From: Bimastos eiseni
Taxonomy: Eukaryota; Annelida; Clitellata; Crassiclitellata; Lumbricidae
DNA length: 64,000 nucleotides
Assembly (NCBI GenBank): GCA_959347315.1
Contig: OY365807.1
Span: 34,961,312 to 35,025,311 of the forward strand
Direction: 5' to 3'
Shown: positions 21,877 through 35,900 of the stretch, piece after piece
How the letters are laid out: every line of letters begins with the position of its first letter
Position numbering within the stretch: the stretch's first letter is position 1
Made by a program: the position numbers and the translations under genes
The notes under the pieces: generated by a model
Seen by the model: only the letters and a program-made list of their open reading frames with translations
Database searches by the model: none
Told to the model about the DNA's origin: nothing

Positions 21877-23169
21877 TAGTCATCATAATATTACATTTGT
21901 GGCTGTCCTAGAAGGGTAAAGGGTCCATGAAACAGGATTTCTGGCATCGTCATATCTATATAAAAAGCAATCCAAGCACACGACCTCATCCTAACTAGGA
22001 GTTGATGCCCTTGCCAAAAAAATCTTTTATTAGGCAAATGTTATATGACTTTTTAAGTTGATGCTAATATTTATACCCCTTGTAAGCTACTGTGTTTTTG
22101 GTGGTAGTATAATAAAGAATGTTCATACTTGCTTAGTTACTTACCTGCCCCATCCTCCTCACCATTCTCCCCACTTCCTCCTCATCTTCCTCCACCTCCT
22201 TCTTATTCTATACCTTGAAAGACTGACTGATCTGATCACTTCTTGCATCAGAAACATTAAATTTACACATAAGGCAAATGTACAACGTCAAATACTAGCA
22301 CACAACAGTGACTGACAAGTCAGTTAAACAATATTTAGCACATTTTAAAGAAAGCTAATAACATTTAGCAACTTGAGATACTTCTAAATATAACATGGTA
22401 CATCAAGGTATTTGCTTCCATTTGAGTTTCCAGAAATGTTACCAGTTAATCACAATAACGGTGGCACTTTTAATCACAGAAGTTGTCCAAAAATAAGTTA
22501 CTAACTGTGTACCATACTTGTTTATATGGAATATGTGAATGTACGGATTTAGTTTTAACATCTGGTTCTGCATATGCAATGAGAACACTTGTAATTTGTT
22601 TCACTTTCCCTAAGCATGCGTGTGCTGATGGCAGTTCAGACAATAAATACGAAAATATTTGCCATTTAGAACTTTGCCAGCCCTCAACATCAATGATCAC
22701 CTGTGCATTAAAGGTAAATACTCTGAGAATAGAACAGAATATATGGTGGTGTATCATTTAAAATACCAAACTCAATAAATTATTAAACTAAGGTAGATAA
22801 TTGATACATGGGGCAGATGTCAACAGACAACCGGACTAACGGATAACTATTAGATGTAGACTGTAGAGCAACATATTAGTAATATGTCATCAGATGGGTG
22901 AAATATTGTGTGACAGGTGACAATATTGGCTTTTACCTCTGTTACCTGGGTTAAATCACTGGCCATCATCGTACTACATGATTGAGAGCCTCCTTCCAGT
23001 AATTCATATATAATGACCCCTAGGAGATTTTGCTTGGCTTAGTTCATCAAACATTAAAGACAAAATTTGTTTAACACAAAAGCTTATACTAGACTATTGC
23101 CTAAACAATTTGCACTCTATAAAAATTCAAAATAGGCAAATCCACTTCTACATACCTAAACTACCAGTA

Positions 23170-23400
23170 TCAGCCTCCTCATGCCTTCAACCAGATTTGA
23201 TTTTCTAGTTCCTCATACTAGAATAGCTATGGTTCAGTCCTGGTCCTATACATTTGAAATGTACTGTCTCCATCTACTTGCTCTCAAATTCTAGCTGCTA
23301 ACCCCTCTTACTCTGCCTTTTCTTAAAACCTATTTCCTCTCTCGTGGCCTTGCACACTGGAAGCACCTCTGAACAGTTCACCATACTAGTTGTGCTTTAT
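23170..23400 (+). mobile_element. LINE 3'-end remnant
   Basis: Pieces such as FLVPHTRIAMVQSWSYTF, then FLKTYFLSRGLAHWKHL and HHTSCAL, line up with the tail of the LINE at 63060-63330 (SLKTFLFPRGSSHWEGL, CTVRGAL). Multiple stops; dead. Confidence 0.55.
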
Positions 23401-23465
23401 AATGTTTCACTGCAATATTACATGTTTTAAGATAGCAAATATTTTAACAGCAACAATTTACATAT

Positions 23466-23520
23466 TAATGACAAGAGTGTACTAACAGGAACTGGGAACC
23501 AATGCAGCTCATTGCTGAAG
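23466..23520. repeat. Palindromic mini-element, copy E (diverged)
   Basis: aatgacaagagtgtactaac...actgggaacc...aatgcagctcattgctgaag matches the body of copies A, B and D; the outer ends are worn. Confidence 0.5.
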
Positions 23521-24280
23521 TGTTCATAGAGGTACAACTTTCAAAGCAGCTAGTACTGATATGAGTGAGAAAATGTTGCAGAAACCTTGTTTCCTGTGCA
23601 ACTTACACTCTGGACTTAGTTCCGGGGTTTGACAATATGTTACCATACACAGTAACAAATCATGTCCCTGATGTTAAAACTGTACACATTAAACAAGCGA
23701 ATAAAAACAAAAATAGGTTTAAGAATTTTAAAAACCTGCTCAATAACTGAACCCACAATCTGTACCAAACATGTCTATGTAGTAATCACATGTGGTGTTC
23801 CAGAAAGATGCTACACACGTAGTTTTATTGCACAGTGCATGCAAGCTGTGCCAAAGAGACGAACATCTAGTTTATGATGACATCGTTTCTGTTCTGAGTT
23901 GTCTTTCTATGACCCTAAGAGCAGCCAAACACTGGACACTGACTCCAAGCACTCCAATGCGAGTTGATTCATTGTTAATATCGTAAACTGAAAAACACAT
24001 TGGCATTCATTCATAATTGCAGTCAGTGGCGTCACATTAATTAGTGACAAAACGTAATACAAAGGTTTGTAACTTGATACAGTTGTCCTTAGTGTTCTGA
24101 AGTGCAGACTGAAGCCAGGCAAGAGGAAGCAATAAGAACTGTAATTGATTGAAAGAGGTAAGTTTCCAGGTTAGAGATAAAGCTGCTCTAGTTAGAAGAG
24201 TAAAAAACATTAGGACACGGAGAGTTCCAGATGAATGGAACATCAACTTTGAATGAATGATGACCACAGAAGATATTGTG

Positions 24281-27243
24281 CTAGGAACAATATACTTTCC
24301 AGCAGATGCTGATTGTTGAGAGGATTGGCCTCTGAATGGCAGCATATAAATTAATCATGTAATCAACAGATTTGCAAATTGCTTTTGTTGTGGAGATAGC
24401 AATGCATGTTGTGATGTCTCGTGTTTCAAACTTAGAGCCTGTTGAGGCAAAATTTAATTAAAGGTCATTAAATTTATACAATTGATAAAGCTACTGAACC
24501 TTTATTTCAAAATAAAATCACTGGATGCATTTCTTTACATTAGAATATTATAAAATAAGATGCACGTGTCATACTTGGAACTTCTTCGTTGATAATATCA
24601 GCTCCATTCTTCAGAATATTGGGAATACTGACATACGCAGATCCAACATCGCTGCAATCCTCATCATCTTCATCTAGAGGCTCACTAACGATTGTAAAGC
24701 GAATCCTAAAAGAAATCCAGAGATACTTGTTAGTTTAAACAATCACATTGGCTCAACAAGAACTGTTAAGGGGTCATTGCATAATTACGTAATGCTGAAA
24801 ATGGCCGTTTTTGAACCCCACCCCTCTGTAACACATCTTAACGTTTCCATAGACCCCCACCCACCCTCTGAGCATTATGTATTTATTTTTGAAAAAAAGT
24901 CAGTGTAGTTTTATCTGGGCCTAAATAGTCCCAGGTCTCAAAATTTAACCTCCATCAATGGTAGATAATATTTAATATTATGTTTTAACTTCGATTTCAC
25001 CGCCATGTGTAGGCTACGATGCTAAACACTAGTTTAGTGTAAATTTATATGCCAGGCCTACTAGCCTTACAGCCTAGCTTCGCTTGGAACTGAATTTTGA
25101 ACTCGGCGGGTGTGCCCCGATTGTGTCTTTCTTAACTAACGCAGGTATCACTACATTCACCAGATCTCTTTAGGAAGCGGGTCCGCCATTTCGCGCGGCG
25201 ACTGTTCGTTTTTTGGTACTCCTAAGTAGTACCACATTTGCATGTTGGTCGTCACGAGGTGATTAACTAATACGCTTGACTTTGATTTGCTTTGACTTGA
25301 AGCCATCAGCAATCGCAATATTGATGCATAACAAACGAGACTTGATTTGCATATTGAATTTCACCCCGTTTTCGTACAACGTTTCAAATTAACCCCGCCT
25401 TTCTGTGAGCTGAGAAATTGGGAGAAGAACGTTTTGTAGAAATTTCATATCGCCAGAGCATTCCGTTCATGAGCCTTCATGACTAAAGGAAAAACTTAAT
25501 CTTTGGTTTTTCGCTTTGATTGAGCATTTTTAATTAATTACTAATTAGTTCCAAAATGAATGGTGTAACGTAACGTTCAGCTAACCCCCCACCCACCCCG
25601 GTAACGTTTCGTAACGTTTTGAAGCACTCCACCCACCCACCCCTCGAGCGTTACGTAATTATGCAATGACCCCTAAGGACCTTGATTACGAAAGTAAGTC
25701 TCTTTAGAAAGAGTCTTAAATGAATACTGATTATCAGTACAAAGAATGAAGAGAAAGCTGAAGGCAATGAATTCTGAAATTTGATACCGCCCTTTCTCCA
25801 ACATCTTTTACTCAGAAGTGCACACCCCACGACGGCGCAATTGCAGTTGTACTGCAGAGCAATTGTGCGCGAAGAGTACTTGCTCAAGGTACCTACACAG
25901 TGACTCCTTAGACAAGGGTCGAACCCGCTCACTCAGCGCACAGTGAGTGTTATGGGACGACCGCTCTAACCAATCGGCCACCGTGCCACAATGCATGGAA
26001 ATGCACTTGGTGAGTAGCTAAATATACTTAGTTTAGATAACTACTGCTAATGCCTGCAAGACAACCCATTTTCCTGACTTGGTGCCCATGAATAATATAA
26101 CATTCTGCACTTAGCTTTCTAGTTGTGTTTTAGAAATATGGCGTTTATGATTACGATCATGAGATCATGAAACTCAGTTTAGTCACCACTGCTATGCGAC
26201 TCAAACACACTTTCCATCGTCAGAGTCATCTGGTAAGAACATCTGTTCACCTCATGTGTCACTCCAACATACCTTCCGTTGTCAGGGTCGTCTGGTAATA
26301 GCATGCCGCCCAAGTACTGCCGTCTTTCATAATTTTTGTCATAGTCAACATGGAAAACTGAAAAGAAATATTCGTCACAAAATCATGCTGTAAAAAACAC
26401 ATACTTAATAGGAACAATAAAAGCTACATGTTTTCAGACTACCCTGACAACAACCAATTTTATATTATGTTACAACAAAATCTCGTTCATACATTGTCTA
26501 TTCAGAACCCCTTATCAAGCTGCAGCATCAAAATCAGGTTCTATAAACTTACTCCAACAGTGATATATGATGTATCAACCTATAATGACAAGATAGGAAT
26601 AAATGGGCATTAAGCCAAATCACAATCTAAAATCATAGGCAGAGGAGAGAGGTTAATAGTCTTTAGTATTCTAAACATAATACATAATTATAAAGCTCTT
26701 GCAATGAAAATATCCACCTTATGAATCTGTTGCTAATGACACACTGATTAATGATTTCACTTATATTCTAAGCATAACTGGTGTCGACAACAATGACCGA
26801 AGACAATGGAGATCATCTATTTGCACCCACTGCCCCCAAACGACTGACAACATAAATGGATGAAGAAGATGATGATGCATGCATGTGTCTAAGCACTTAA
26901 ACAGTATCTTCAGAGTACCTTGAAAAGGTGCTGAAACACTGTTCTCCATATGTAAAAAGCTGCATCTTAACAGAAGCTGAACATAATGCAGGAAAGAAAA
27001 CTTTGAAAAGTATATGTCATTCTGAGATATATATATATATATACCTTTAGTGAAGTTGAATGAGATTGGTTTATTGGGAGCAGTGGGCTTCGGAAGAGAA
27101 TAAGGCGTTTCTGTTTCATCAAGTGGCACTCCGAGAAAGTGATATTCCACAAACAGCATCCTCACATTATTGTTGGTAAGAAGCGGAGAGTTCTCGTCAA
27201 GACTCACATATGACACAACAATAGTCACCACATCGCTTTGGTC
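24281..27243 (-). CDS. RPGRIP1L: RPGRIP1L exons 32-35: RPGR-interacting domain (residues 1097-1286)
   Basis: Exon 32 ([53 protein letters not shown]), exon 33 ([20 protein letters not shown]) and exon 34 ([40 protein letters not shown]) are unmistakable C-terminal C2-like (RID) sequence. Exon 35 (24281-24438) is a proposal: donor gtatga at 24574, acceptor ttgcctcaacag, matching phase, giving [17 protein letters not shown]. This has the alternating pattern of the family's last strand and helix (IG-x-L-x-VS-x-x-A-x-AL-x-x-V). If exon 34 is instead read through, translation stops at 24540 and an AATAAA follows at 24506-24501. Confidence 0.85.
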
Positions 27244-30200
27244 CTAAGACCAAACAGAAATCTCACAATTAAAGGTTCTTTTCTTGACCACTATGAAATG
27301 GCTTCATAAGGTGATGCTCTGAAGATAAAATTTAACCAAAAACTAACAGGCCCAGAAACCAAATATAACCATTAAGGAGAAAAGTTAAGTTGCAAGAGCG
27401 TAGAAATTACGTCATTGAAAAATCTGTTTGATGTGAAACAGTATATTTTCTTTTGTTGTTTACTGAGACATGTCATAGATTTCCAATGATTCACCATTAC
27501 ATTACATGGTTTTCCCATTACCCTGACTTGTTTTATCGTGACATTACCAGCAAGTTAATATGCAGCTAACTGATCATTGTGCTATCTGAAGTTACTACTA
27601 TGCTAATGCATATGCTACTGCACTACCTAGAGTTGCTACATTATAATGTACCGAATAATGTAGGTTACCCATAACTGCATAAGTGTAACTTATATTAGAG
27701 GATTGGTTAAAATATGCCTTCCCTTTATCTTACCATAGCTCAAATCAATCAAAAGCATCTTCAACTCCATATTGAGTGAGACAAATTTTGAGATAAAACT
27801 GTTGCTGTCAGATGGGTTTGCTAGTTAATCATTGACTACATACTAAGCCACTTGGTTTCTGGGCAGCACTTCTTTGTGACTTTCCACGTGGCATCACGAC
27901 TCCCTCGCTATCAGTAGATATACCACTCAGTCGAGATGATGCGCGAGTTTCACCTTAAAAACAGAAATTACGAGTCAAATTCTGATGTCTGAATGACCCT
28001 TTTATTTTCAGTTTTTAAAGTAGAGAGCTTCAACCTAAAGCAAATAAAGATGAAAAGCAAAGATGCTTCATAACAGATGGTAATAACATAAACTATCTTT
28101 GACTTAACATATATTCGTAATATTCCAATGATAAGCCAAAGTTTTTAATAGTTTAATCTATGGTACTATTGGATCTCATTTACAACACCTTACTGTGGAC
28201 CGATAGTTTGTATATAAGTATCTAACTGAATACTCGTATGGCAACTTCTGTTATAGGATGCCACCTTCTGCGGGCAGAAATGACATTAGTGTATATTAGG
28301 TACACATATGTCTCCAGGGTGATAGTGCTCAAAATAGCTGCACAAGACACTGCTTGCTTGTGAGCTCTCATACACATGTGGAAACTATCAAATGGAGTCC
28401 AATGTTAACAGTGGACACAGTGGTTAACTGTGTAAGCAAGGAATCTACATTAGAGGAATGATTACTCATCAAATTTTCCGTGTACATGTTTTACCCTTAA
28501 ACATAGATGTCACCCCAATCTAAATATTGCTTATATTTGAAAATATGATGATTTAAACCTCCAAAGGCATCTAATTTATTTGCTGACATATTTATTTGTC
28601 AATTTATCATAATAACTAAAAGTTAATGAATCAGCTTGCTTTGTAAAAAAGATGTGAAAATTTATTGCTCCCAATTATCACCCAAAAACTAGTTACACGA
28701 AGGAACATACAAACTTTCCAGTTCTGTGCATATTGGTCCCTGCTGCATAAGGTTAGACATAAAAATAACAATGAAGGAAAGTAAAGAAAAACGAGTGATA
28801 CACAATTTGAAAGAAAAAGTAAAGTAAACACAAACCTCCTGAAAGATCTGCATCATTCAGCTAAAATAATAAAGACAATATATATAAGCCATTACAGATT
28901 TAAGAGAAGAAGAATGTCATAAATGCTTTCTGGAAATTAAAACAAGTTTTAACAAAAGAGGAGCAGACAAAGACTAAACAGTTCTACACAAAATCGGGCA
29001 ACAGATTTAAAAGTTAACTTGAAAGACTGTTACTCAAAAATACAAAATATTCTTACTTACATTGAGGAATGAAAAAGTCAACATACAGTAAATATGTTGG
29101 ACTATCCTCCTACCACGGATTTTCCTTTGGACAACCCTTTTGGTTTGACGCAGTGCTCACGAAGAAGCTGGTGCCCTGTGCTTAGCTTTCAAGTGGTGCT
29201 TTAGAAATTTGGAGATTTCGATTATGATGACAACAATTATGTAGTCTTCATTTGTCAGTAACCTCCAAAAAACTTATCTACACAACACGTATTTGCAGCT
29301 TCAAAGAAAAACTATCTGGCATTGAGCAGGTCAGCAACCTTTAAATTCCAATCATTAACATCTCATATCAAAGGCCATCACAGCTGGATCACAGACTAAC
29401 CATCTTCTTTAACCCTTTAATGACGAGCGAGTACTGAAGTGGGAAACTGGAAAACCAATGCAGCTCATCGTTAAAGGATAAAGCGCTTGCAGTTTGTCAA
29501 ACACAATACAGAAGTTGGCTATTTTGTAAAAGTCATGAAATCATTTTTATTACCTGTGTTTCATCTATCACAGTATCCTCGTCTGTAACTATTTCTGATG
29601 AGATTGCAGCCTTTACTTTTCTCTCTGTAGGCAAAAGAAAAGCATATATTTCTTTCAATGAACATTTACATTAAAGCAAGTCCCTCCTTGACTCCTTCTG
29701 ATGCATAGGTCTCTATAGCATTGGACAGATTCAAACATTTGCTTTGTAGATTACAAAAAGGCCTTTGAAAAACTATGTATGTATGTATGTATACATGTAT
29801 GTGTGTATGCGTGTATGCATGTATGCATGGATACATGTATGCATGTATGTATGTATGTATGTATGCAACTTACAAGTTCATGACAATTAGTAAAGAGGTG
29901 TCAAGCAGTCGCTCAATAAGTGAGTTTACTAGGCCTAATGGCAGTGCACAAAAAGCTTAGGAGTAGACTAGAGGATTCAATACTAACTAGATTAAGCTGT
30001 GGTAGTGCGAGTACAGGAAGCAAATTCACCGTCTGGAAGAATAGGAAGAGGAGTTAAGATAATGGTGACCATAATCACCCTTACTATTAAGTATCTGTAT
30101 ACAGAGGTTGTTCATGAAGGTGATTGTAAATTTGAATAATGGAGTAAAGGTTGGAAAGAGTCTGATGAAGGCCCAAATAAAACTTGCAAATGACCAGGCA

Positions 30201-32928
30201 ATGGTGACAGTATCAATGCTGGGCTGCAGAGAGCAATGGATGTACTGGACAAATCATCTGAGGAATATGGAATGTTGATAAATGTCAAGAAAATAAAAGT
30301 GATTAGACTGAGTAAATATGAAGAATCAAGAATGCATAGTGTCATTGATGATGCAGAGATCGAACAAATCCATAATTATTATATGTTTAATAACAGATGA
30401 TGTGCAAAGATTTAAGAGAAGAATAGCAATATGAAATGAAGCATTCTGGAAGAGAGGTGAGAAGAAGATTTAATCACAAAGAAAATAAAATAATTATGAA
30501 ACATCTCACATAAAGTATGAAGCCATAAGGATCAGAGACGTGGATCATTGGAAAGGAAGAAATGGAGAGGATTGGGCATATGAAATGAGTCCATAAAGAA
30601 CAATGATCATGATTAGCTGGAGGAATTATAAAACAAACCAGGAGGCATTGCAACTGGTATAACATCATCAATGGTCAATGCAACAGAGGGAAAATAAATG
30701 AACTGAATTGGTCACACACTATGTGGAAATTTTCTTCTGAGGACAGTGCCTGAAGGAAGAATTGAAGGGAAGAAGTCTGAGACCAAGAAATATGATATTT
30801 AATTGGATTATGGGAAACAGAAAATAATATAAAAAAATTAAAGAAAAAGTCCAAAATTGAAAAGAATGACGTCGTTTTCAAATTGATTCCTAGAACACTG
30901 AAGAATAAGACGAATATATCTATAATATATGCAGCAGCAAAAAATGTAACTTATACTAATTGTACAATGCTGTTAGGTGACATCTCATATAATTCAACTT
31001 AAGGGGTTCAATACCTTAAATTGGCAACTCATTGTCAAATTATGAAAATGTAAAAGCATGAAACTCCTAAAAGATGTGTTGAATATCTGAATACCAGTTA
31101 CTTTTCAGCAAGTAATGGCTTTAATGACAACAATGAAATACAAGCAATGATGAAGATGACAATCACAACTAGTACTTAATATGGCGACAATGAAAAACCT
31201 AAGAGAAAAGAATACAATGTAATCGAGCATTTATATAGCTCCCCTTCCAAATATCTATTCAGAGGCACTCTCTGGCCTAAATTATGTGAAATGTCATAGT
31301 GAATGAATAAAGTACGTCTGTTAGCAAAACTATGCACAGTAAGCCGAAAAGAGTCACCAGTGGTGGGCCCGCACACACGCGTGGAACCAACCCACGAATT
31401 CCCGTCGACAGCTTACAGAGGGCATGGATGTTCAGAGTCTCTGGGCTGAGTTACACACATTGACCCTTCTGCAATCACTTATTAACTTTATAGTATGTTA
31501 TCAATCAAAATTAATGACTTGCCAACTCTGTTATGCTCTACACACACACCTTCTGAATCTTCGAGTGCATTAGGGCTTTCAGATTTCATGGAAACCACCT
31601 CAACATTCACGCCAACCTGCTGCTCTTCATCTGTTTATAATGTAATTTAAAGCAAAGCATAAAAGGCAAGCAGAAAAACACTTTAAAGTTAAATGAAAGT
31701 GAGCAAACAACAGACGAACAGTTCAGTCAAAAGTTACAAAAGAGCTAATGACAATTTACTAAAAGTTAGTCCCGACAGTTAACTGAAAACAATAAAAAGA
31801 AAAAATGACAGAAGCAGCAAAAGTATATGTCCTTTTACATGATTGAGAAGAGACCAGTAATTTGATTCAAATTTCTACGAGCAATCCTTCAATCAAACCA
31901 TATGACCTAGTCAATAATTGTTAAACTCACACTTTCAACAAATAATCTACATTTATTTGCATATACTCCATTATAGTCTAAAATTCAATCCAAGATTTTC
32001 ACATTCTGTTGGCTAAGGCAAGCCCACAAAAGTGGTTGTAACTCTGGTAGTATCCATTATTTTTTATATTTTTAAGTAACATAATTTGTTCTTGAAGCAA
32101 CAATTCTATTTCTCTTCCTCTGAATAATTGGCAAGTAGAGTGCACTCATGATATTCTCTAAGTGAGGAGGAGCACAATATCCATGAAATGACAAAGTACT
32201 TACACTGGTGTATGACTCATTCATCACCTGAACTATTTCTTTGCAGATACACTAAAATGTCTTAGAAAACTCCATGACTTACATGAAGATTTACTACTAT
32301 TACTTCAACATTTATATTTTCTCAAACTGGTAGGTCAAAAACACTGTTAAAATAATTTGTCTGATTTTAAATATTACTTAGTCTAGAACAAAAGAGTGTT
32401 ATCTAAATCAGAATGACAGAATGGCAGCGAAGTTAAACATGACCATGTCTGAGAAACAGTTAAGGTATATTTGAAAATCACCATCAGATGATTTCGCTAT
32501 GATTTTTATCGAAACCACACATTGTTAAAATATTCACTTGTCTGTCAAATCAGAGGTTAGTTGTAGCACATTGAAAAGTATTAATAGAAACTCTAATTCA
32601 GAAAAAGCAGTTCATAAGCATCTAAACATAAATAAAACATAACATGCTTGCATTGCCTGGTAATTGTTTGTTCAGATATTAGAAAACATAGACCTAACAT
32701 CGTGATAGAAAGACAACTGTCTTTACAAGAAATACCTTCACAAGACTGTTACCTCGTTTGGTGACTTTATCAGGCAAAGTCTTCTCTTCTGTGCCTGCCT
32801 TCTGAACAGTTACAACTGGCAGTGGCTTTCTGACAGATGCTGTAGACTGTTGAACAAGAAATGCCGCTTTGTTAAACAAATTCAACTAAAAATATTAGAA
32901 GCAGAGCACATGATATAATAAAACATAC

Positions 32929-32967
<39 letters not shown>

Positions 32968-35900
32968 GTTCTCTCAAAGGCAGGTCCATTGGCTGAGGAT
33001 GATATGTGTAAAGTGATTTCACGTTGCCTCCCTCACAGACAATTTGCACATCCGCCATGAAGTGGCTTCAGGCAGATTCAAACCTGCACCCTTCCAGTTA
33101 CAAGGCACAGAACATATCTCCACACCATCGTGTACCTATATAAAACATATTACAATCATTCAATGCACTAACATAATGCCCCTACAAAGCCTACAAGATA
33201 CCTACCCATTTATCAGAGGTGCTCTGGTCCAACATCGATGACAAAGAATAGATGTCAAATGTTTGTAAAACGCGTGAGCGCAGTACCTAGTTAAAAGTAC
33301 GTACAGCCACTGAAAAGGCATGATGTTGCTTTGAAATCGGAACAATAAGTTCACCTCAAAATGCAGAAGGAAGATTTCCTTGGCTAGCCAAACCCGAGTT
33401 GGGGCAAAAGAGATCCTGCAAGTAGCAAATAAGATTTCTTCGGCTAGCCAAACCCGAGTTGAGGCAAAAGAGATCCCGCAAGTAGCCAAAAACATACACG
33501 TTACATCTACCTTACATACATCTTTAAACACAGCAAATATAATATTGTAAACGCCTCAACAACAGAGATAAACTACCGGTGTCTCAGCAATCGGATGTTT
33601 CCTAGGTGATTCTAACTTTGTAGCAGATCCTGATGCTGTGGCCAGAGCTTTAGAGGAAGCTTTTTTTTTCCCATTCTTGTTCTGAACCAATGCATCTGAT
33701 TCTCCCGGAAGCATTGAGATTGGCTCAGCAGCTGCCGCAACTGCACCAGACTGGACTCCAGTCATCTGTCAAGCAATTATAAGTAAATCAACAATGATAC
33801 TACACTAGTTGCCACCATCCTTTGTCAAACTTTGCAAATATAACCTTCAGGAAGCAATTATTGCTTACAAAGCCAAAATCAATGGTAGGTTAGTTCTGAA
33901 TACCAAAAAATTATTTACAAACATTTTAGCATTTATTTGTACACATCATTTATGCCCCAACAGCAATTGAAGAATGGTGCTTAAACAAGATTAGTGAAAT
34001 ATCATACTTGTTTTTCATTTTATTATAAATAACTTTCATTTAATTATAGATTTATGTACTCAGAGGCGCGTTTACAGAAAAACAGAGCCCTTGGCGTAAA
34101 CATTTTGGGGCCCTCCGAATTCATATCCTGCGTCTGAGGGGCCTGTCTATAAATGACGTCACGCACCCATTCGAGGCATCATACATCTGCGACGATTTGT
34201 GACAAAGGGGAGGTAGTCTTAGATATGTGAATCACATATCAAATATCGAAATATGAACTTGATTTTAAAATTTCACTTAATTAAACAGTGAACTTCTGGT
34301 GACAAAGAAGCTCATAACAAGCAGCCTTTGCTCTTACCAACACAGCTAATCGAGCCAATTGATATTCACATTAACCAAGCAATTATGAATTACTACAACA
34401 CACTTGTTATGCGAATGTTTGGCTGCATAAATAGAGAATATAAATTATTATATTTATAATATTTCAAACGTGAGACATGTTATTTTGTATGAAAAGTTTT
34501 AATTCATTTGGGGCCCCTGCGACGTTATTTTGCATTTAATGGTTTCATCACTTGGGGCTCCCTAATAATGTAATTTTGTATTTAATGCTTTCATTCATTT
34601 GTGCGCCCCTGAGATGTTATTTTGTATGAAACGTTTTCATTGATCTGGGGCCTCTGAGGTGTTATTTTGTAATTAATGTTTTCATTCATTTGGGAGCTCC
34701 CTGAGATGATACTTTTTATTTAATGTTTTCATTCATTTGGGGGCTCCCTGAGATGATACTTTTTATTTAATGTTTTCATTCATGTGATGGCTCACTGAGA
34801 TGTTATTTTGTATGAAATGTTTTCATTCATGTGTTAGTACATGAGACGTTATTTTGTATATATTGTTTTCATCATTTTGGGTCCCCTTGAGTTTTTGGGG
34901 CCCTAGGCGTGCGCCTAGTGCGCCTATACGTAAACGCGCCACTTTATGCACTACTACTTCCTAAGAACACTAATCAAAGTTGCTGCATGTACTAGCCTAT
35001 AGGACATTGCTGTCCAATCTTTTTCTATGATGCACCACATAAGAAATTATTCTAGAAGCTGAGCCTCACCAGTGAACTCAAAAGCAACAAATAATCATTA
35101 GTAACTAACTTGTTAACAGCAGCTTCAACAAAAGTGAACTGCAACATATCCCTTACCAACTTTGTTGTTCTGGTTGCTCCCTTTGGTGGTAGGTAAGTGT
35201 ATTGCCATCTGAGATTAATGTCCAACGTTCCATTACAAGTTCCATCATTCTAAAAAAGTCAATTATTATCATAATCAACAGATTCTTATCCTCAACATCT
35301 CAAGTAAATAGAAAACCACATCCAATATGGGTATTTTCTGATTGACTTGACCTCTTTGGCCCAGTTAGCTACATTGGTAAGAGCTCATGCACCTCTTTGT
35401 GAAAGAGAGCATGCGTACTGTGGTTGCCTCCTAGTGCTGGCTTATTTAGGAGATTTAAAATCTCAGGTTAGTACGGTCCTTGAACGGGTACCTAAAATGG
35501 TGTGGCGTCTATTCAAATGGATGAGTGGTGGTGAAGGATCTCACCCGAACAAACTTGTTCCCCACGTCATTACCACCATGGCAGATTCAGAGCATTTGTT
35601 TGTACAAGCCCCTCTCTATGGAATAGCCTACCTCTCTATGGAATAGACTCCCTTTCTATGGAATAGACTTCCCCGCTGTGGAATAAACTTCCCCTCTATG
35701 GAATGGACTTCCCTTCCTACACCATCCTCTTTGAGAGTCTTTCCTCTTCTTTCCCTTACCCTAGCTTTGATCTTGGGGTCGCTCACAATACGATACAAAA
35801 ACAAATAAATGATACAGGTATGTTCAAACTTCTTTTATAAAAATGTCATATCCACACTTTATCTTAAGTGTTTGATGAAAAAGAACATTTTACACATGTA

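Noticed and set aside
22470..22700. Last exon of RPGRIP1L starting after the acceptor at 22701 (VIIDVEGWQSS)
   Set aside because: It would need a weak donor (gttcca) in exon 34 and gives no resemblance to the domain's end. The exon at 24281-24438 uses a better donor and fits the expected pattern.
22483..22761. 92-codon open frame, open on both strands
   Set aside because: Overlapping frames on both strands with no known motif; most likely chance.
35347..35646. 99-codon plus-strand open frame
   Set aside because: Its end runs into the 20-bp repeat of a LINE tail and no domain is seen; it sits in an RPGRIP1L intron.
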